From Dyella sedimenti (GTDB lineage Bacteria > Pseudomonadota > Gammaproteobacteria > Xanthomonadales > Rhodanobacteraceae): a DNA stretch of 64,000 bases. A program made the position numbers and the translations under genes. The notes below the pieces were generated by a model that made no database searches, had not been told where the DNA came from, and worked only from the letters and a program-made list of their open reading frames with translations. The DNA is taken from assembly GCF_022760995.1 (NCBI RefSeq), contig NZ_JAKWJO010000012.1, positions 1 to 64,000 of the forward strand. Direction: 5' to 3'. Positions 8,043-16,341 of the stretch are shown one piece after another; position 1 is the first letter of the stretch; every line of letters begins with the position of its first letter.

Positions 8043-8933
8043 ATGACCCGCAAGACCCTCAAAGTCGCCCTCCTGCAGGAAACCGACCGCGGCAGCCGCG
8101 ACGCCAACCTCGACGCCATCGAGGCCGGCCTGCGCGAAGCCGCGTCGCAAGGCGTGCAACTGGTGCTGCTGCAGGAATTGCATAACGGCCCGTATTTCTG
8201 CCAGCGCGAATCGGTGGACGAGTTCGACCTGGCCGAGCCCATTCCCGGCCCCAGCACCGAGCGCATCGGCAAGCTGGCCGAGGAACTGAAGCTGGTGGTG
8301 GTCGCCTCGCTGTTCGAGAAGCGCGCCACCGGGCTGTACCACAACACGGCGGTGGTGTTCGACCGCTCAGCCGCCATCGCGGGCAAGTACCGCAAGATGC
8401 ACATCCCGGACGATCCGGCGTTCTACGAGAAGTTCTACTTCACGCCGGGCGACCTGGGATTCGATCCTATCGATACCTCGGCGGGCCGTCTGGGCGTACT
8501 GGTGTGCTGGGACCAGTGGTATCCGGAAGCGGCGCGCCTGATGGCGCTGGCTGGCGCCGAGCTGCTGCTGTATCCCACCGCCATCGGCTGGGACCCGAAG
8601 GACGAGCAGGCCGAGAAGGATCGCCAGCGCGAGGCCTGGGTCACCGTGCAGCGCGGCCATGCGGTGGCCAATGGCCTGCCTCTGCTCGCCTGCAACCGCA
8701 CCGGCTTCGAGGCCGACAAGGCCGGCGTGACCAACGGCATCCAGTTCTGGGGCACCAGCTTCGTGGCCGGGCCGCAGGGCGAGTTCCTGGCCCAGGCGGG
8801 CACCGACAAGCGCGAGCTGCTGGTCGCCGAGATCGACATGGCGCGCAGCGAGCATGTGCGCCGCATCTGGCCGTTCCTGCGCGACCGCCGCATCGACGCC
8901 TACAGCGACCTGCTCAAGCGCTTCCGCGACTGA
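8043..8933 (+). CDS. aguB: N-carbamoylputrescine amidase
   Basis: A 296-residue nitrilase-superfamily enzyme that hydrolyses N-carbamoylputrescine to putrescine, CO2 and ammonia. The Glu-Lys-Cys catalytic triad is readable: Glu in LLQELHNGPYF, Lys in GKYRKMHIPDDP, and Cys in LGVLVCWDQWYPE. The length matches AguB. The start MTRKTLKVALLQ at 8043 is chosen over a longer reading because the family begins at this point. It lies directly downstream of aguA, forming the second half of a two-step putrescine pathway. Confidence 0.92.
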   Translation: MTRKTLKVALLQETDRGSRDANLDAIEAGLREAASQGVQLVLLQELHNGPYFCQRESVDEFDLAEPIPGPSTERIGKLAEELKLVVVASLFEKRATGLYHNTAVVFDRSAAIAGKYRKMHIPDDPAFYEKFYFTPGDLGFDPIDTSAGRLGVLVCWDQWYPEAARLMALAGAELLLYPTAIGWDPKDEQAEKDRQREAWVTVQRGHAVANGLPLLACNRTGFEADKAGVTNGIQFWGTSFVAGPQGEFLAQAGTDKRELLVAEIDMARSEHVRRIWPFLRDRRIDAYSDLLKRFRD

Positions 8934-9021
8934 ACCGCGCCTGCCTCCGCTGGCTGCCGCGACTTGCGTCGCCCCCCGGCCATCCCCACGCCGTGATTGA
9001 CCCGACTGACCGACGCCACGC

Positions 9022-10254
9022 ATGAGCCAGACCGACCTCGCCGATTCCCTGCCGACCGTGCTGCGCGGCCAGCCCATCGAGCGCGTCACGCGGGATGGCG
9101 TGGAATACGTGGTGCTGGGCACCGCGCACGTGTCGCGCACCAGCGTGGAAGCGGTGAACGCCCTGCTGGCGCACGAGTCTTTCGATGCCGTGGCGGTGGA
9201 GCTGTGCGACAGCCGCGCCCAGGGCATGCGCGATCCCGAAGCGTTCAAGCAGATGGACCTGTTCCAGGTGATTCGCCAGGGCAAGGTGGGCATGGTGGCC
9301 GCCAGCCTCGTGCTGTCCTCGTTCCAGAAGCGCCTTGCCGAGCAGTACGGCATCCAGCCCGGCGCCGAGATGAAGGCCGGCATGGATGGCGCCGACCAGC
9401 GCGGCCTGCCGGTGTGGCTGGTGGACCGCGAAGTTGGCATTACGCTGCGCCGCGCTTACAGCAGTGTAGGCTTTTGGCAACGCCTGGGCCTGGTGGGCGG
9501 CCTCGTTGCCAGCATATTCGAGCGCCAGGAGATCGCGGAAACCGAGATCGAGAAGCTCAAGCAAGGCGACATGCTGGAGAGCGCCTTCAGCGAGTTCGCG
9601 GCACAGTCGGCGCCGCTGTATCGCAGCCTGATCGCAGAGCGCGATGCCTACATGGCCGCCCGTCTACGCGAGCAGGCCACGCAATCCGGTTACGGCGAAG
9701 GCCGGCGCGTGCTGGTGGTGATTGGCGCAGGCCACCTGAAGGGCCTGTGCGAGCAGTTGCGTACGCAGCAGGGCAACCCGGCCATCGAAGCCGCCACGCT
9801 CGCTGCCGCGCCGCCGAAGGCGCGCTGGCCGAAGTGGGTGGCGATCGGCCTGGTGCTCGCGGTGTTCGCCGCGATCGGTTTTGCGTTTCACCGCAACACC
9901 TCGCTGGGCGCCGCCGCCCTGCGCGACTGGGTTCTCTATACCGGCGGCTTTTCGCTGCTGGGCGCGATCATCGCGGGCGCGCATCCGCTCAGCGCCCTGG
10001 CCGCCTTCGTTGCGGGACCGATCAAGCCATTTCGCCCCGGCATCCCGTCCGGCGGCATCAGCGCCATGACCGAAGCCTGGATACGGCGCCCGAGCGTGGC
10101 CGATTTCGACACCTTGAGGGACGACGTCGGGCAATGGCGCGGCTGGTGGCGCAACCGCGTGGCGCGTACGCTGCTCAACTTCGCCCTGGTGAGCTTCGGC
10201 ACCATCATCGGCGAATACACCGCCGGCATCCATATCTTCAAGAGCCTGCTCTAG
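9022..10254 (+). CDS. TraB/PrgY-family membrane protein
   Basis: A 410-residue protein. The N-terminal two thirds resemble the TraB/GumN fold: LGTAHVSRTSVEAV near residue 30, the conserved Glu in VAVELCDSRAQGM, and a later GAGHLKGL. The C-terminal third carries hydrophobic segments (about residues 275-290, 305-340 and 380-400). The family includes pheromone-shutdown TraB/PrgY proteins of enterococci and is found widely in bacteria and archaea with no agreed biochemical role. It follows aguB by 88 bases on the same strand, so cotranscription is possible. It converges with the GH18 gene, with an inverted repeat between them. Confidence 0.8.
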   Translation: MSQTDLADSLPTVLRGQPIERVTRDGVEYVVLGTAHVSRTSVEAVNALLAHESFDAVAVELCDSRAQGMRDPEAFKQMDLFQVIRQGKVGMVAASLVLSSFQKRLAEQYGIQPGAEMKAGMDGADQRGLPVWLVDREVGITLRRAYSSVGFWQRLGLVGGLVASIFERQEIAETEIEKLKQGDMLESAFSEFAAQSAPLYRSLIAERDAYMAARLREQATQSGYGEGRRVLVVIGAGHLKGLCEQLRTQQGNPAIEAATLAAAPPKARWPKWVAIGLVLAVFAAIGFAFHRNTSLGAAALRDWVLYTGGFSLLGAIIAGAHPLSALAAFVAGPIKPFRPGIPSGGISAMTEAWIRRPSVADFDTLRDDVGQWRGWWRNRVARTLLNFALVSFGTIIGEYTAGIHIFKSLL

Positions 10255-10276
10255 CCGTAGCTGCTGCGACGACCTC

Positions 10277-10316
10277 CCCACTCGTCATTCCGGCGCAGGC
10301 CGGAATGACGAGTGGG
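10277..10316. repeat. Perfect 17-bp inverted repeat between convergent genes
   Basis: Arms 10277-10293 and 10300-10316 are perfect reverse complements around a 6-base loop. It fills most of the 65-base gap between the convergent traB-like and GH18 genes. It lacks a T tract on either side, so it may be a bidirectional terminator of unusual form or a dispersed palindromic repeat. The core CGTCATTCCGG resembles palindromes often seen between proteobacterial genes. Confidence 0.7.
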
Positions 10317-10319
10317 AAG

Positions 10320-11462
10320 TCAGCGCGAGCGCAGCGACTGGTCCAGCACGTCCAGCAGTTCCTCGTGGTCGTCCAGGCTCTGCTCCCAGTACATCATGCC
10401 GCCCAGGCCCTTGGCCTTCACGAAGTCCGCCTTGGCGCGCAGCGACTGCGGGTCCTCGTAGGTGATGAACGTGCGCGTCGCCGCGTTCCACAGGTAGGGC
10501 GCCTGCGCCTGCGCATCCCAGTGGCGCACGTAGCCGTTCTTATCGATGAAGCCGGCCACCAGTTCCCGCCACGAGGGCGCGTCCACGTACTTGGCGTACT
10601 TCTGCTGCAGCCCGTCGTGCGCGGGATCGACGCCGGTGAATTCGCGGCCATAGAAAGCCACGCCGACATTGAGCTTCCCGGCCGGCACGCCGGCCGCCAG
10701 GAACTGCGCCACCGCCTTGTCGCCGGCGCGGTCGTCCGCTGGCGCCAGCGCCGACAGGTGCAAGCCGGCATGGTGCCCGGTGGTGGGCGTCAGGCTAGTG
10801 TGGAAGTCGTAGGTCATCAGGTTGAACCAGTCGAGCGAGCGCGACACGCGAGCCAGCTCGATGCCGGCGACGAACTCGCTGTCCGCGGCGGCGATGGTGA
10901 GCAGGTAGTGGCGGCCGCCGTGCGTGGCGCCCAGCGCATCGAGGCGACGTCGCAGGGTTTCCAGCAGCAAGCTGAAGTTGCGCTTGTCCTCGGGACGATG
11001 GCTGATGCCCGGCCCGGGCAGCGTGGGATATTCCCAGTCCAGGTCGATGCCGTCCACGTCGTATTTCTCGATCAGCGCCGCGGCGCTGTCGGCCATGTGC
11101 TGGCGCGTCGCGGCCGCCAGCGCCACGTCGGAAAAATGATCCGCGCCCCAACCGCCGATGGACACCACGATCTTCAATGCGGGATGCCGTTTGCGCAGGT
11201 CCACCAGGCGGTGCAGGGCACGATCGGCGTTCGGATTCGACAGCAGCACCTCGCCTCGCGGGTCCAGCAAGGCGAAGGCGTAGTTGACGACGTCGAGCTT
11301 GTCGGCGCTGATCGGCGCCGGTGGCCAGAAATCCGCCACGTAGCCCACGATGCGATAAGCCCGGGCCGGCGCCTGCGCGCCCGCGGGCACCGCGCACAGC
11401 ACCAAGGCCGACACCAGCGCGCGCACCATCCACGTTTTCCAACGACCGCCGCACTCCCTCAT
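10320..11462 (-). CDS. Secreted glycoside hydrolase family 18 protein (chitinase-like)
   Basis: A 380-residue exported protein with a signal peptide (about residues 11-30, ending AGAQA). The GH18 barrel is clear: SIGGWG near residue 101 and the catalytic DxxDxDxE motif in DGIDLDWEYP at about 137-146, with Glu144 as the likely acid/base. NLMTYDFHT and the C-terminal GGMMYWEQSLDD complete the usual strand motifs. No chitin-binding domain is seen, so it is a catalytic-domain-only enzyme. Likely substrates are chitin or other N-acetylglucosamine polymers, though GH18 also includes endo-N-acetylglucosaminidases. It stands alone, convergent with traB and divergent from the cytochrome pair. Confidence 0.85.
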   Translation of the reverse strand: MRECGGRWKTWMVRALVSALVLCAVPAGAQAPARAYRIVGYVADFWPPAPISADKLDVVNYAFALLDPRGEVLLSNPNADRALHRLVDLRKRHPALKIVVSIGGWGADHFSDVALAAATRQHMADSAAALIEKYDVDGIDLDWEYPTLPGPGISHRPEDKRNFSLLLETLRRRLDALGATHGGRHYLLTIAAADSEFVAGIELARVSRSLDWFNLMTYDFHTSLTPTTGHHAGLHLSALAPADDRAGDKAVAQFLAAGVPAGKLNVGVAFYGREFTGVDPAHDGLQQKYAKYVDAPSWRELVAGFIDKNGYVRHWDAQAQAPYLWNAATRTFITYEDPQSLRAKADFVKAKGLGGMMYWEQSLDDHEELLDVLDQSLRSR

Positions 11463-11580
11463 GCCGACCTGCCCCCTGTCCGTTCTCGCTTGCCCCCAAG
11501 GCAGGCCGATGTCGCCGCGCCTCTGTCAGGCCGCCTATTCTCAGGTCCTGCACTGATAAGAATCAGTGGCTTGCGACATG

Positions 11581-11610
11581 TTGTCCAGTCGTGAAGGCAA
11601 CGACTATACT
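11581..11610 (+). promoter_or_regulatory. Candidate sigma70 promoter for the cytochrome pair
   Basis: TTGTCC at 11581-11586 and TATACT at 11605-11610 are separated by 18 bases, about 45 bases before the first cytochrome ATG. Both hexamers match the consensus fairly well. Assigned by eye only. Confidence 0.4.
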
Positions 11611-11654
11611 TCCTCGACTTTCACCATGTACCAGCCGGAATCGTGGGGATCCTG

Positions 11655-11978
11655 ATGACTCGAGTGCAACTGCTTGGCCTGACCGTGGCCGCAGCTCTCT
11701 TCGCCACTGCCAGCGCGCACGCAGAGGGAGACAAGGCCGCTGGACGTAAGCTGATCTATACCTGCAATGGCTGTCACGGGGTTCCGGGCTACGCCAACGC
11801 CTATCCGAACTATCCGGTGCCGCGCATCGCCGGCCAGAACGAGCAATACATCGTCAACGCGCTGCACGAATACAAGAGCGGCGATCGCAAGCATCCGACG
11901 ATGATGGCGCAGGCGCAGAGCCTGTCCGACAAGGACATCGACGACGTCGCCGCCTATCTCTCCAGCCTCGCCAAGTAA
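11655..11978 (+). CDS. Small periplasmic cytochrome c (c553/c4-like)
   Basis: A 107-residue protein with a signal peptide (cleavage near AHA-EG) and one haem-binding CNGCH motif about 20 residues into the mature part. The likely distal methionine lies in HPTMMAQAQ. The C-terminal helix SDKDIDDVAAYLSSL is typical of class I cytochromes. It would carry electrons in the periplasm. The ATG at 11655 is preferred to an in-frame GTG at 11643. A second, similar cytochrome follows after 17 bases, and the two look like an old duplication (shared ALHEYKSG and DVAAY blocks). Confidence 0.88.
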   Translation: MTRVQLLGLTVAAALFATASAHAEGDKAAGRKLIYTCNGCHGVPGYANAYPNYPVPRIAGQNEQYIVNALHEYKSGDRKHPTMMAQAQSLSDKDIDDVAAYLSSLAK

Positions 11979-11995
11979 GCCAAGGATCCCATCGC

Positions 11996-12349
11996 ATGAA
12001 TCGTGCGCTCACCCTGCTTTCGTTCGGCGCCGTGCTGGCGTTCGCGTCCACCCAGTTGCTGGCGGCCGGCAACATCGAGAACGGCAAACAGAAGGCCGCC
12101 ACCTGCTTCGCCTGCCATGGCACCGATGGCAACGCGGTCGATCCGCAGTACCCGCGCCTGGCCGGCCAGTACAACCTGTACATCCAGCAGGCCCTGCACG
12201 AGTACAAGAGCGGCCAGCGCGACAACGCCATCATGAAGGGCTTCGTCGCCACGCTGTCCGACCAGGACATCGAGGACGTCGCCGCCTACTTCTCCAGCCT
12301 GCCGACCAAGCTCGACACGTTGAGCGGCCATATCCAGGGCGACAAGTAG
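11996..12349 (+). CDS. Small periplasmic cytochrome c (c553/c4-like), second copy
   Basis: A 117-residue protein with a signal peptide (cleavage near LLA-AGN), haem motif CFACH and a methionine in NAIMKGFVATLS as the likely distal ligand. It shares PRLAGQYNLYIQQALHEYKS with its neighbour in equivalent form, and the pair together resembles the two halves of a dihaem cytochrome c4 split into two genes. It ends with a short tail TLSGHIQGDK. An intrinsic terminator follows directly. Confidence 0.88.
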   Translation: MNRALTLLSFGAVLAFASTQLLAAGNIENGKQKAATCFACHGTDGNAVDPQYPRLAGQYNLYIQQALHEYKSGQRDNAIMKGFVATLSDQDIEDVAAYFSSLPTKLDTLSGHIQGDK

Positions 12350-12371
12350 GCTGGCCCGCCACGGCACGACG

Positions 12372-12399
12372 AAAAGGCCCGCCATGTCGCGGGCCTTTT
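12372..12399 (+). terminator. Intrinsic terminator after the cytochrome genes
   Basis: Arms 12372-12382 and 12389-12399 form an 11-bp stem that includes the flanking A and T runs, around a 6-base loop, with the T run on the plus strand. A-run/T-run symmetry may let it also serve the convergent nfuA gene. Confidence 0.88.
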
Positions 12400-12421
12400 T
12401 CTTGGCATGCGCGGCTAGCGT

Positions 12422-13030
12422 TCAGCCCAGCGCCGACTGCCCTTCCTTCTTGCGGTAGTACGGATTGTCGCCGCCGCTATGGTCGGTGGCGTCGCGCACC
12501 TGGGTGATCTCGGGCACGCGCTCGCGCAGGGTCTTCTCCACGCCGTGCTTGAGCGTCACGTCGACCATGCCGCAACCGTGGCAGCCGCCGCCGAACTGCA
12601 GCACCACCACGCCATTGGCATCCACTTCCAGCAGGCTGACGCGGCCGCCATGCGAGGCGATCTTGGGATTGACCTCGGCCTCCAGCACGTAGCGCACGCG
12701 CTCGATCAGGCCCGCCTCCTCGCCCGGGATATGCCCCTTGATGCGCGGCGCCCGGATATTGAGCTGGCCGCCGGTGGCGTTGGGCTCGAAATCGATGCTG
12801 GCGCCCTCCAGCCAGGGCGCGCTGTCGCCATCCACATGGAAATCGAAGCCATCGCAGACGATGGTCCATTCCTGGCCGGTCAGTTCGTCGGGTTCGGCGA
12901 ACTCCAGCTCGCAATTGGCCGCCGCCGTCCCGGGCGAGGTCACGCGCAGGCGGATGCCCAGCCCGTCGATGCCCTGCTGGGAGAGCAAGCGCAGGAAGTG
13001 CCGCTGTGCGCGTTCGGAAATCTCGATCAT
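12422..13030 (-). CDS. nfuA: Fe/S biogenesis protein NfuA
   Basis: A 202-residue protein with the two-domain NfuA plan. The N-terminal part (about residues 1-100) is the degenerate A-type scaffold domain. The C-terminal Nfu domain (about 110-185) carries the CxxC motif in GGGCHGCGMVDVTL, which binds a 4Fe-4S cluster at the dimer interface. NfuA delivers clusters to target enzymes, especially under oxidative or iron stress. The length equals that of the family. It is divergent from phhB. Confidence 0.93.
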   Translation of the reverse strand: MIEISERAQRHFLRLLSQQGIDGLGIRLRVTSPGTAAANCELEFAEPDELTGQEWTIVCDGFDFHVDGDSAPWLEGASIDFEPNATGGQLNIRAPRIKGHIPGEEAGLIERVRYVLEAEVNPKIASHGGRVSLLEVDANGVVVLQFGGGCHGCGMVDVTLKHGVEKTLRERVPEITQVRDATDHSGGDNPYYRKKEGQSALG

Positions 13031-13171
13031 GTCAACTCCAGCTCAAGTTCCGGCCTGGCCGGAAATACAGCACCATTTTAGTCCTAATTTACGCCGCTTG
13101 CCCGGCTTTGACTTTTGCGCGCCAAGCTTCGACGCTTCGCACCCTCGGGATTTCTTCAGGGAACGACAGCC

Positions 13172-13513
13172 ATGAGCCACAGCCAGCTCGCCAGCCAGCA
13201 CTGCATTCCGCGCAAGGGCAAGGAGCACGCGCTGGACACGTCCAGGGTCGCCGAATTGCTGGCCTCGCTGCCGGGCTGGCAACGCACCGACGACGGTAAG
13301 GCCATCGTCAAGGACTTCAAGTTCCCCGACTTCCACCACACGCTCGGCTTCATCAATGCGGTGGGCTTCATGGCCAACCAGGAAGACCACCATCCCGACC
13401 TGAAGGCGGGCTACGGCCATTGCCAGGTCCTGTGGTCCACCCACGACGTGGGTGGTCTTTCGCTCAACGACTTCATCTGCGCCGCGCGCGTGGAAGCCTT
13501 GCTGGAACGTTGA
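13172..13513 (+). CDS. phhB: Pterin-4a-carbinolamine dehydratase
   Basis: A 113-residue enzyme that dehydrates 4a-hydroxytetrahydrobiopterin, recycling the cofactor of phenylalanine hydroxylase. The family block EDHHPDLKAGYGHCQVLW, with its conserved His-His and later His, is visible around residues 72-90, followed by STHDVGGLSLNDF. The ATG at 13172 has AGGGA upstream and is chosen over a longer reading that would start at 13115. The stop overlaps a TTG start of the next gene. No phenylalanine hydroxylase gene is seen in the window. Confidence 0.9.
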   Translation: MSHSQLASQHCIPRKGKEHALDTSRVAELLASLPGWQRTDDGKAIVKDFKFPDFHHTLGFINAVGFMANQEDHHPDLKAGYGHCQVLWSTHDVGGLSLNDFICAARVEALLER

Positions 13514-15030
13514 ATCCCAGGCCCGCCAGGCTTCGGCTGGCCGCCGCCATCGGCTTCCTGGTGGCGGCCATCGTTCTGTTCTGGGGCCTGGGCCTGCTGT
13601 CGGCCTGGATCACGCGCGGGCAACTGATCCACGACGCTCGCGCAACCTTGACCGCGCTGCATGACGGCCAGCCCCTGTGGCAATGGCGCCTGCGGCAACC
13701 CGCCGACCTGGTCGCGGGGCGCGTTTTCGGCAACGCCACCATGGACGGCACCCCGGACGGCCTGCGCGTCACCAGCCAGGACGGTTCGCCCTTCGAGCTG
13801 GGCCTGCCGCTGGATCGCCCGGTGGATGCCCGGCACTGGCCGCTGCTCCGCCTGGACCTTCATGCCAGCGGCGAAGGCTCACTGGGCATGCGCTACCAGA
13901 CTGCCGAGGCCCATGCGGCCTGCACGGCGGCGGAAGCGGCCAGGCTCGGAGCCAACGATGGCCAGCTCACCGTCGACTTGCGGACGGCGGACTGGCGGAC
14001 GGCGGAAAACGCCCCCTGTCCGCCTCCCGGCGCCATCGCCTACCTGCTGCGTCTGCAGGCGCGCCTGCCGGCGGGCGCCTCGCTGACATTGCGTTCCGTC
14101 GCCCTTGCCAGCGCCTCGGCGACGGCCTGGCCGGCGGCGGTGCGCGCGGAAGCCACCGACCTAGCGCTCGGCCTGGGCAACGGTGCCGAATCCTCCCGCG
14201 CCGAAGGACTCGCGGCTCCCCTGCTGCGGCTTCCCGCCGGGGCGACCTCGGAAACTCTGCTGTCCCTGCGTGACCAGGCCAGGCAACACTGGCCGGCCGC
14301 CGTGATCCTGCCGCCCGGCCAAGCCCTGCGGGCCGGAACCGATCCGCCGATGCCCGCCTGGCTGGACATCGGCGTGTGCTCGGCCTACCTGGCCTGGCTG
14401 CTCTGGCTAGCCTGGCGGCAACGACCCGGCGTCATCCGTCCCTGGGCGGAGGTCGCCGCCATCGCTGCGGGTCCGTTCTGGCTGATCGCCGGCCTGCGCT
14501 GGGCACCGCATCCCTCCATTCCCGGGCTGGTCGCCTTCGTCGCCGCCCTGGCCTATGGCGGCCAGAGCGAATGGCGCCGCCGGCCGGTGGCCTGGTCATG
14601 GTGGAGCCGGGACTGGCGCGACTGGCTGTGGCCGCTGGTGCCCCTGCTGGTGGCGGGCCTGCTGACGCTAGCCGACGGCCACGGCCTGCTTCACCTGACG
14701 CCTGTCCATGTGCTGGGCTACCTGGCCTGGGCGCTGCTGCAACAGTGGGCCATGCTCGCGCTGGTGATGGGCAGGCTCCGGCATACCGGCCTGCCGGCAC
14801 CAGTGGTCATCCTGGTCACGGCCGCCCTGTTCGGCCTGCTGCATACCCCCAACGGCGCGCTGATGCAGTTGTGCCTGTCGGCCGAGCTGTGGTGGGCCTG
14901 GTGTTTCCTGCGCTCGCCATGCCTGATGCCGGTCGCGCTGGCGCATGCGGCCAGCGCCTTGCTGATGGAGAGCGGCCTGACCGGCCACCTGCTGCGCTCA
15001 CTCCAGGTGAGTACGCGCTTTTTCCTGTAG
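13510..15030 (+). CDS. CPBP-like membrane protein with large periplasmic insert
   Basis: A 506-residue protein. One N-terminal membrane segment (about residues 8-30) is followed by a soluble, probably periplasmic stretch to about residue 275, then a multi-pass C-terminal domain. That domain resembles CPBP/CAAX-type intramembrane proteases: FGLLHTPNG fits motif 2 (FxxxH), and VALAHAASAL fits motif 3. Motif 1, normally EExxxR, reads LLQQWAML, so the catalytic Glu pair is replaced by Gln. It may be a non-proteolytic relative. The TTG start at 13510 overlaps the phhB stop by 3 bases and is inferred from the absence of a better start; translation is probably coupled. The last 33 bases overlap convergent rluC. 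Confidence 0.6.
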   Translation: MNPRPARLRLAAAIGFLVAAIVLFWGLGLLSAWITRGQLIHDARATLTALHDGQPLWQWRLRQPADLVAGRVFGNATMDGTPDGLRVTSQDGSPFELGLPLDRPVDARHWPLLRLDLHASGEGSLGMRYQTAEAHAACTAAEAARLGANDGQLTVDLRTADWRTAENAPCPPPGAIAYLLRLQARLPAGASLTLRSVALASASATAWPAAVRAEATDLALGLGNGAESSRAEGLAAPLLRLPAGATSETLLSLRDQARQHWPAAVILPPGQALRAGTDPPMPAWLDIGVCSAYLAWLLWLAWRQRPGVIRPWAEVAAIAAGPFWLIAGLRWAPHPSIPGLVAFVAALAYGGQSEWRRRPVAWSWWSRDWRDWLWPLVPLLVAGLLTLADGHGLLHLTPVHVLGYLAWALLQQWAMLALVMGRLRHTGLPAPVVILVTAALFGLLHTPNGALMQLCLSAELWWAWCFLRSPCLMPVALAHAASALLMESGLTGHLLRSLQVSTRFFL

Positions 15031-15999
15031 CCGGCGGATCCGGTTGCCTTTGACGGCCAGAACGTCGAGGAATTGCTTGAGATCGTCGGGCAACGGGGCG
15101 GAAAAACCATACGACCGCCCATCCAGCTCGAAGCCCATGTGCGAGGCGTGCAAAAACAGCCGATCCAGGCCCAACTCCTTGAATGCCTTGTTCATGTCCT
15201 TGTCGCCGTATTTCGGATCGCCGGCCAGCGGATGGCCGATATGGGCGGCATGCACGCGGATCTGGTGGGTGCGGCCGGTGCCCAGGGTGGCCTGCATCAG
15301 GCGCGCGCCGGGGTATTGCTCCATCTCCTGGAAGAAGGTGAGCGAGGGCTTGCCGCCCTCGGACACCCGCACCATCCGCTCGCCGCCCTGCAGCACCGAC
15401 TTCTGCAGGGCGGCGTTCACGCTGAACTTGGCCTTGCGCGGATGGCCGACCATCAGGCACAGGTACTGCTTGGTCACCTGCCCCTCGCGGATCGCCGCCT
15501 GCAGGCCGGTCAGGCCGGCGCGGGTCTTGGCGAACACCAGCACGCCGCTGGTATCGCGGTCCAGGCGGTGCACCAGCTCCAGGTGCTCGTTCGGACGGGC
15601 CGCCCGCAGCAGTTCGATCGCCCCATGACTGATTCCGCTGCCGCCATGGCTGGCGATCCCCGCCGGCTTGTCGATGGCCAGGAAATGCTTGTCCTCGAAG
15701 AGGATCGCCTCGACGACCGCCGAGACGAGGCCGGCCGCCGGCCCCTTCGCCGGCTCCCTCTCGGCCATGCGCACCGGCGGAATACGCAGCGTATCGCCCG
15801 CCGCGAGACGCGTGTCGGGCTTGGCACGCTTGCCGTTCACCCGCACCTGGCCGGTGCGCAGGAGGCGGTAGATCATGCTCTTGGGCACCCCCTTGAGCAG
15901 GGTCACCAGCGCATTGTCGATGCGCTGCCCGTCCCGCTCCGGGCCGATCTCGACTTGACGCACACTGTGAGGTGCGTCCGGGGAAGTTGCCGTCTGCAT
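14998..15999 (-). CDS. rluC: 23S rRNA pseudouridine synthase RluC
   Basis: A 333-residue RluA-family enzyme that converts uridines 955, 2504 and 2580 of 23S rRNA to pseudouridine (E. coli numbering). An N-terminal S4 RNA-binding domain (about residues 20-75: IDNALVTLLKGVPKSMIYRL) precedes the catalytic domain. The HRLDRDTSGVLVFAK motif holds the catalytic Asp near residue 148, and GRTHQIRVHAAHIGHPLAGD is the second signature. It is divergent from rne, the same arrangement as in E. coli. The 3' end overlaps the convergent CPBP-like gene by 33 bases. Confidence 0.93.
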   Translation of the reverse strand: MQTATSPDAPHSVRQVEIGPERDGQRIDNALVTLLKGVPKSMIYRLLRTGQVRVNGKRAKPDTRLAAGDTLRIPPVRMAEREPAKGPAAGLVSAVVEAILFEDKHFLAIDKPAGIASHGGSGISHGAIELLRAARPNEHLELVHRLDRDTSGVLVFAKTRAGLTGLQAAIREGQVTKQYLCLMVGHPRKAKFSVNAALQKSVLQGGERMVRVSEGGKPSLTFFQEMEQYPGARLMQATLGTGRTHQIRVHAAHIGHPLAGDPKYGDKDMNKAFKELGLDRLFLHASHMGFELDGRSYGFSAPLPDDLKQFLDVLAVKGNRIRRLQEKARTHLE

Positions 16000-16341
16000 T
16001 GAAAAAAACCTGGCGAAATAGGATACTCGGCCGGCGCTTTGGTCCCGCTTCGCCGATGTTCGGCATGGAGTCGGGGCGCCCGCCCCGTGACGTCGGCGAG
16101 GATAGCGCCGGTCGCCTCTACGGCAGCCGGTCGCTGCTCCCTTTCATCGTAACGGTTCGGGTGGTCGTTGTCCGGTGCCGCTGGGTTCCGGGGCGACGGG
16201 CGCATTGCCACGAATCATCCCGGCACCGGAAACGATGCCGTCATGTTGCCGCTTAACCGCAGCGGCGCGATCCCCGGCAGGCCGCCGAAGCAGCGGCGCC
16301 ACCGCGGCACGCGACGCGCGGCAAGCCGAGGAAAAATTACA
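16000..16341 (+). promoter_or_regulatory. rluC-rne intergenic region and rne leader
   Basis: A 342-base stretch without a gene between divergent rluC and rne. It must contain both promoters and, by analogy with E. coli where the rne 5' leader is cut by RNase E to autoregulate it, probably a long structured rne leader. GC-rich potential stems are present (around 16260-16330), but I could not define specific elements. Confidence 0.4.
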
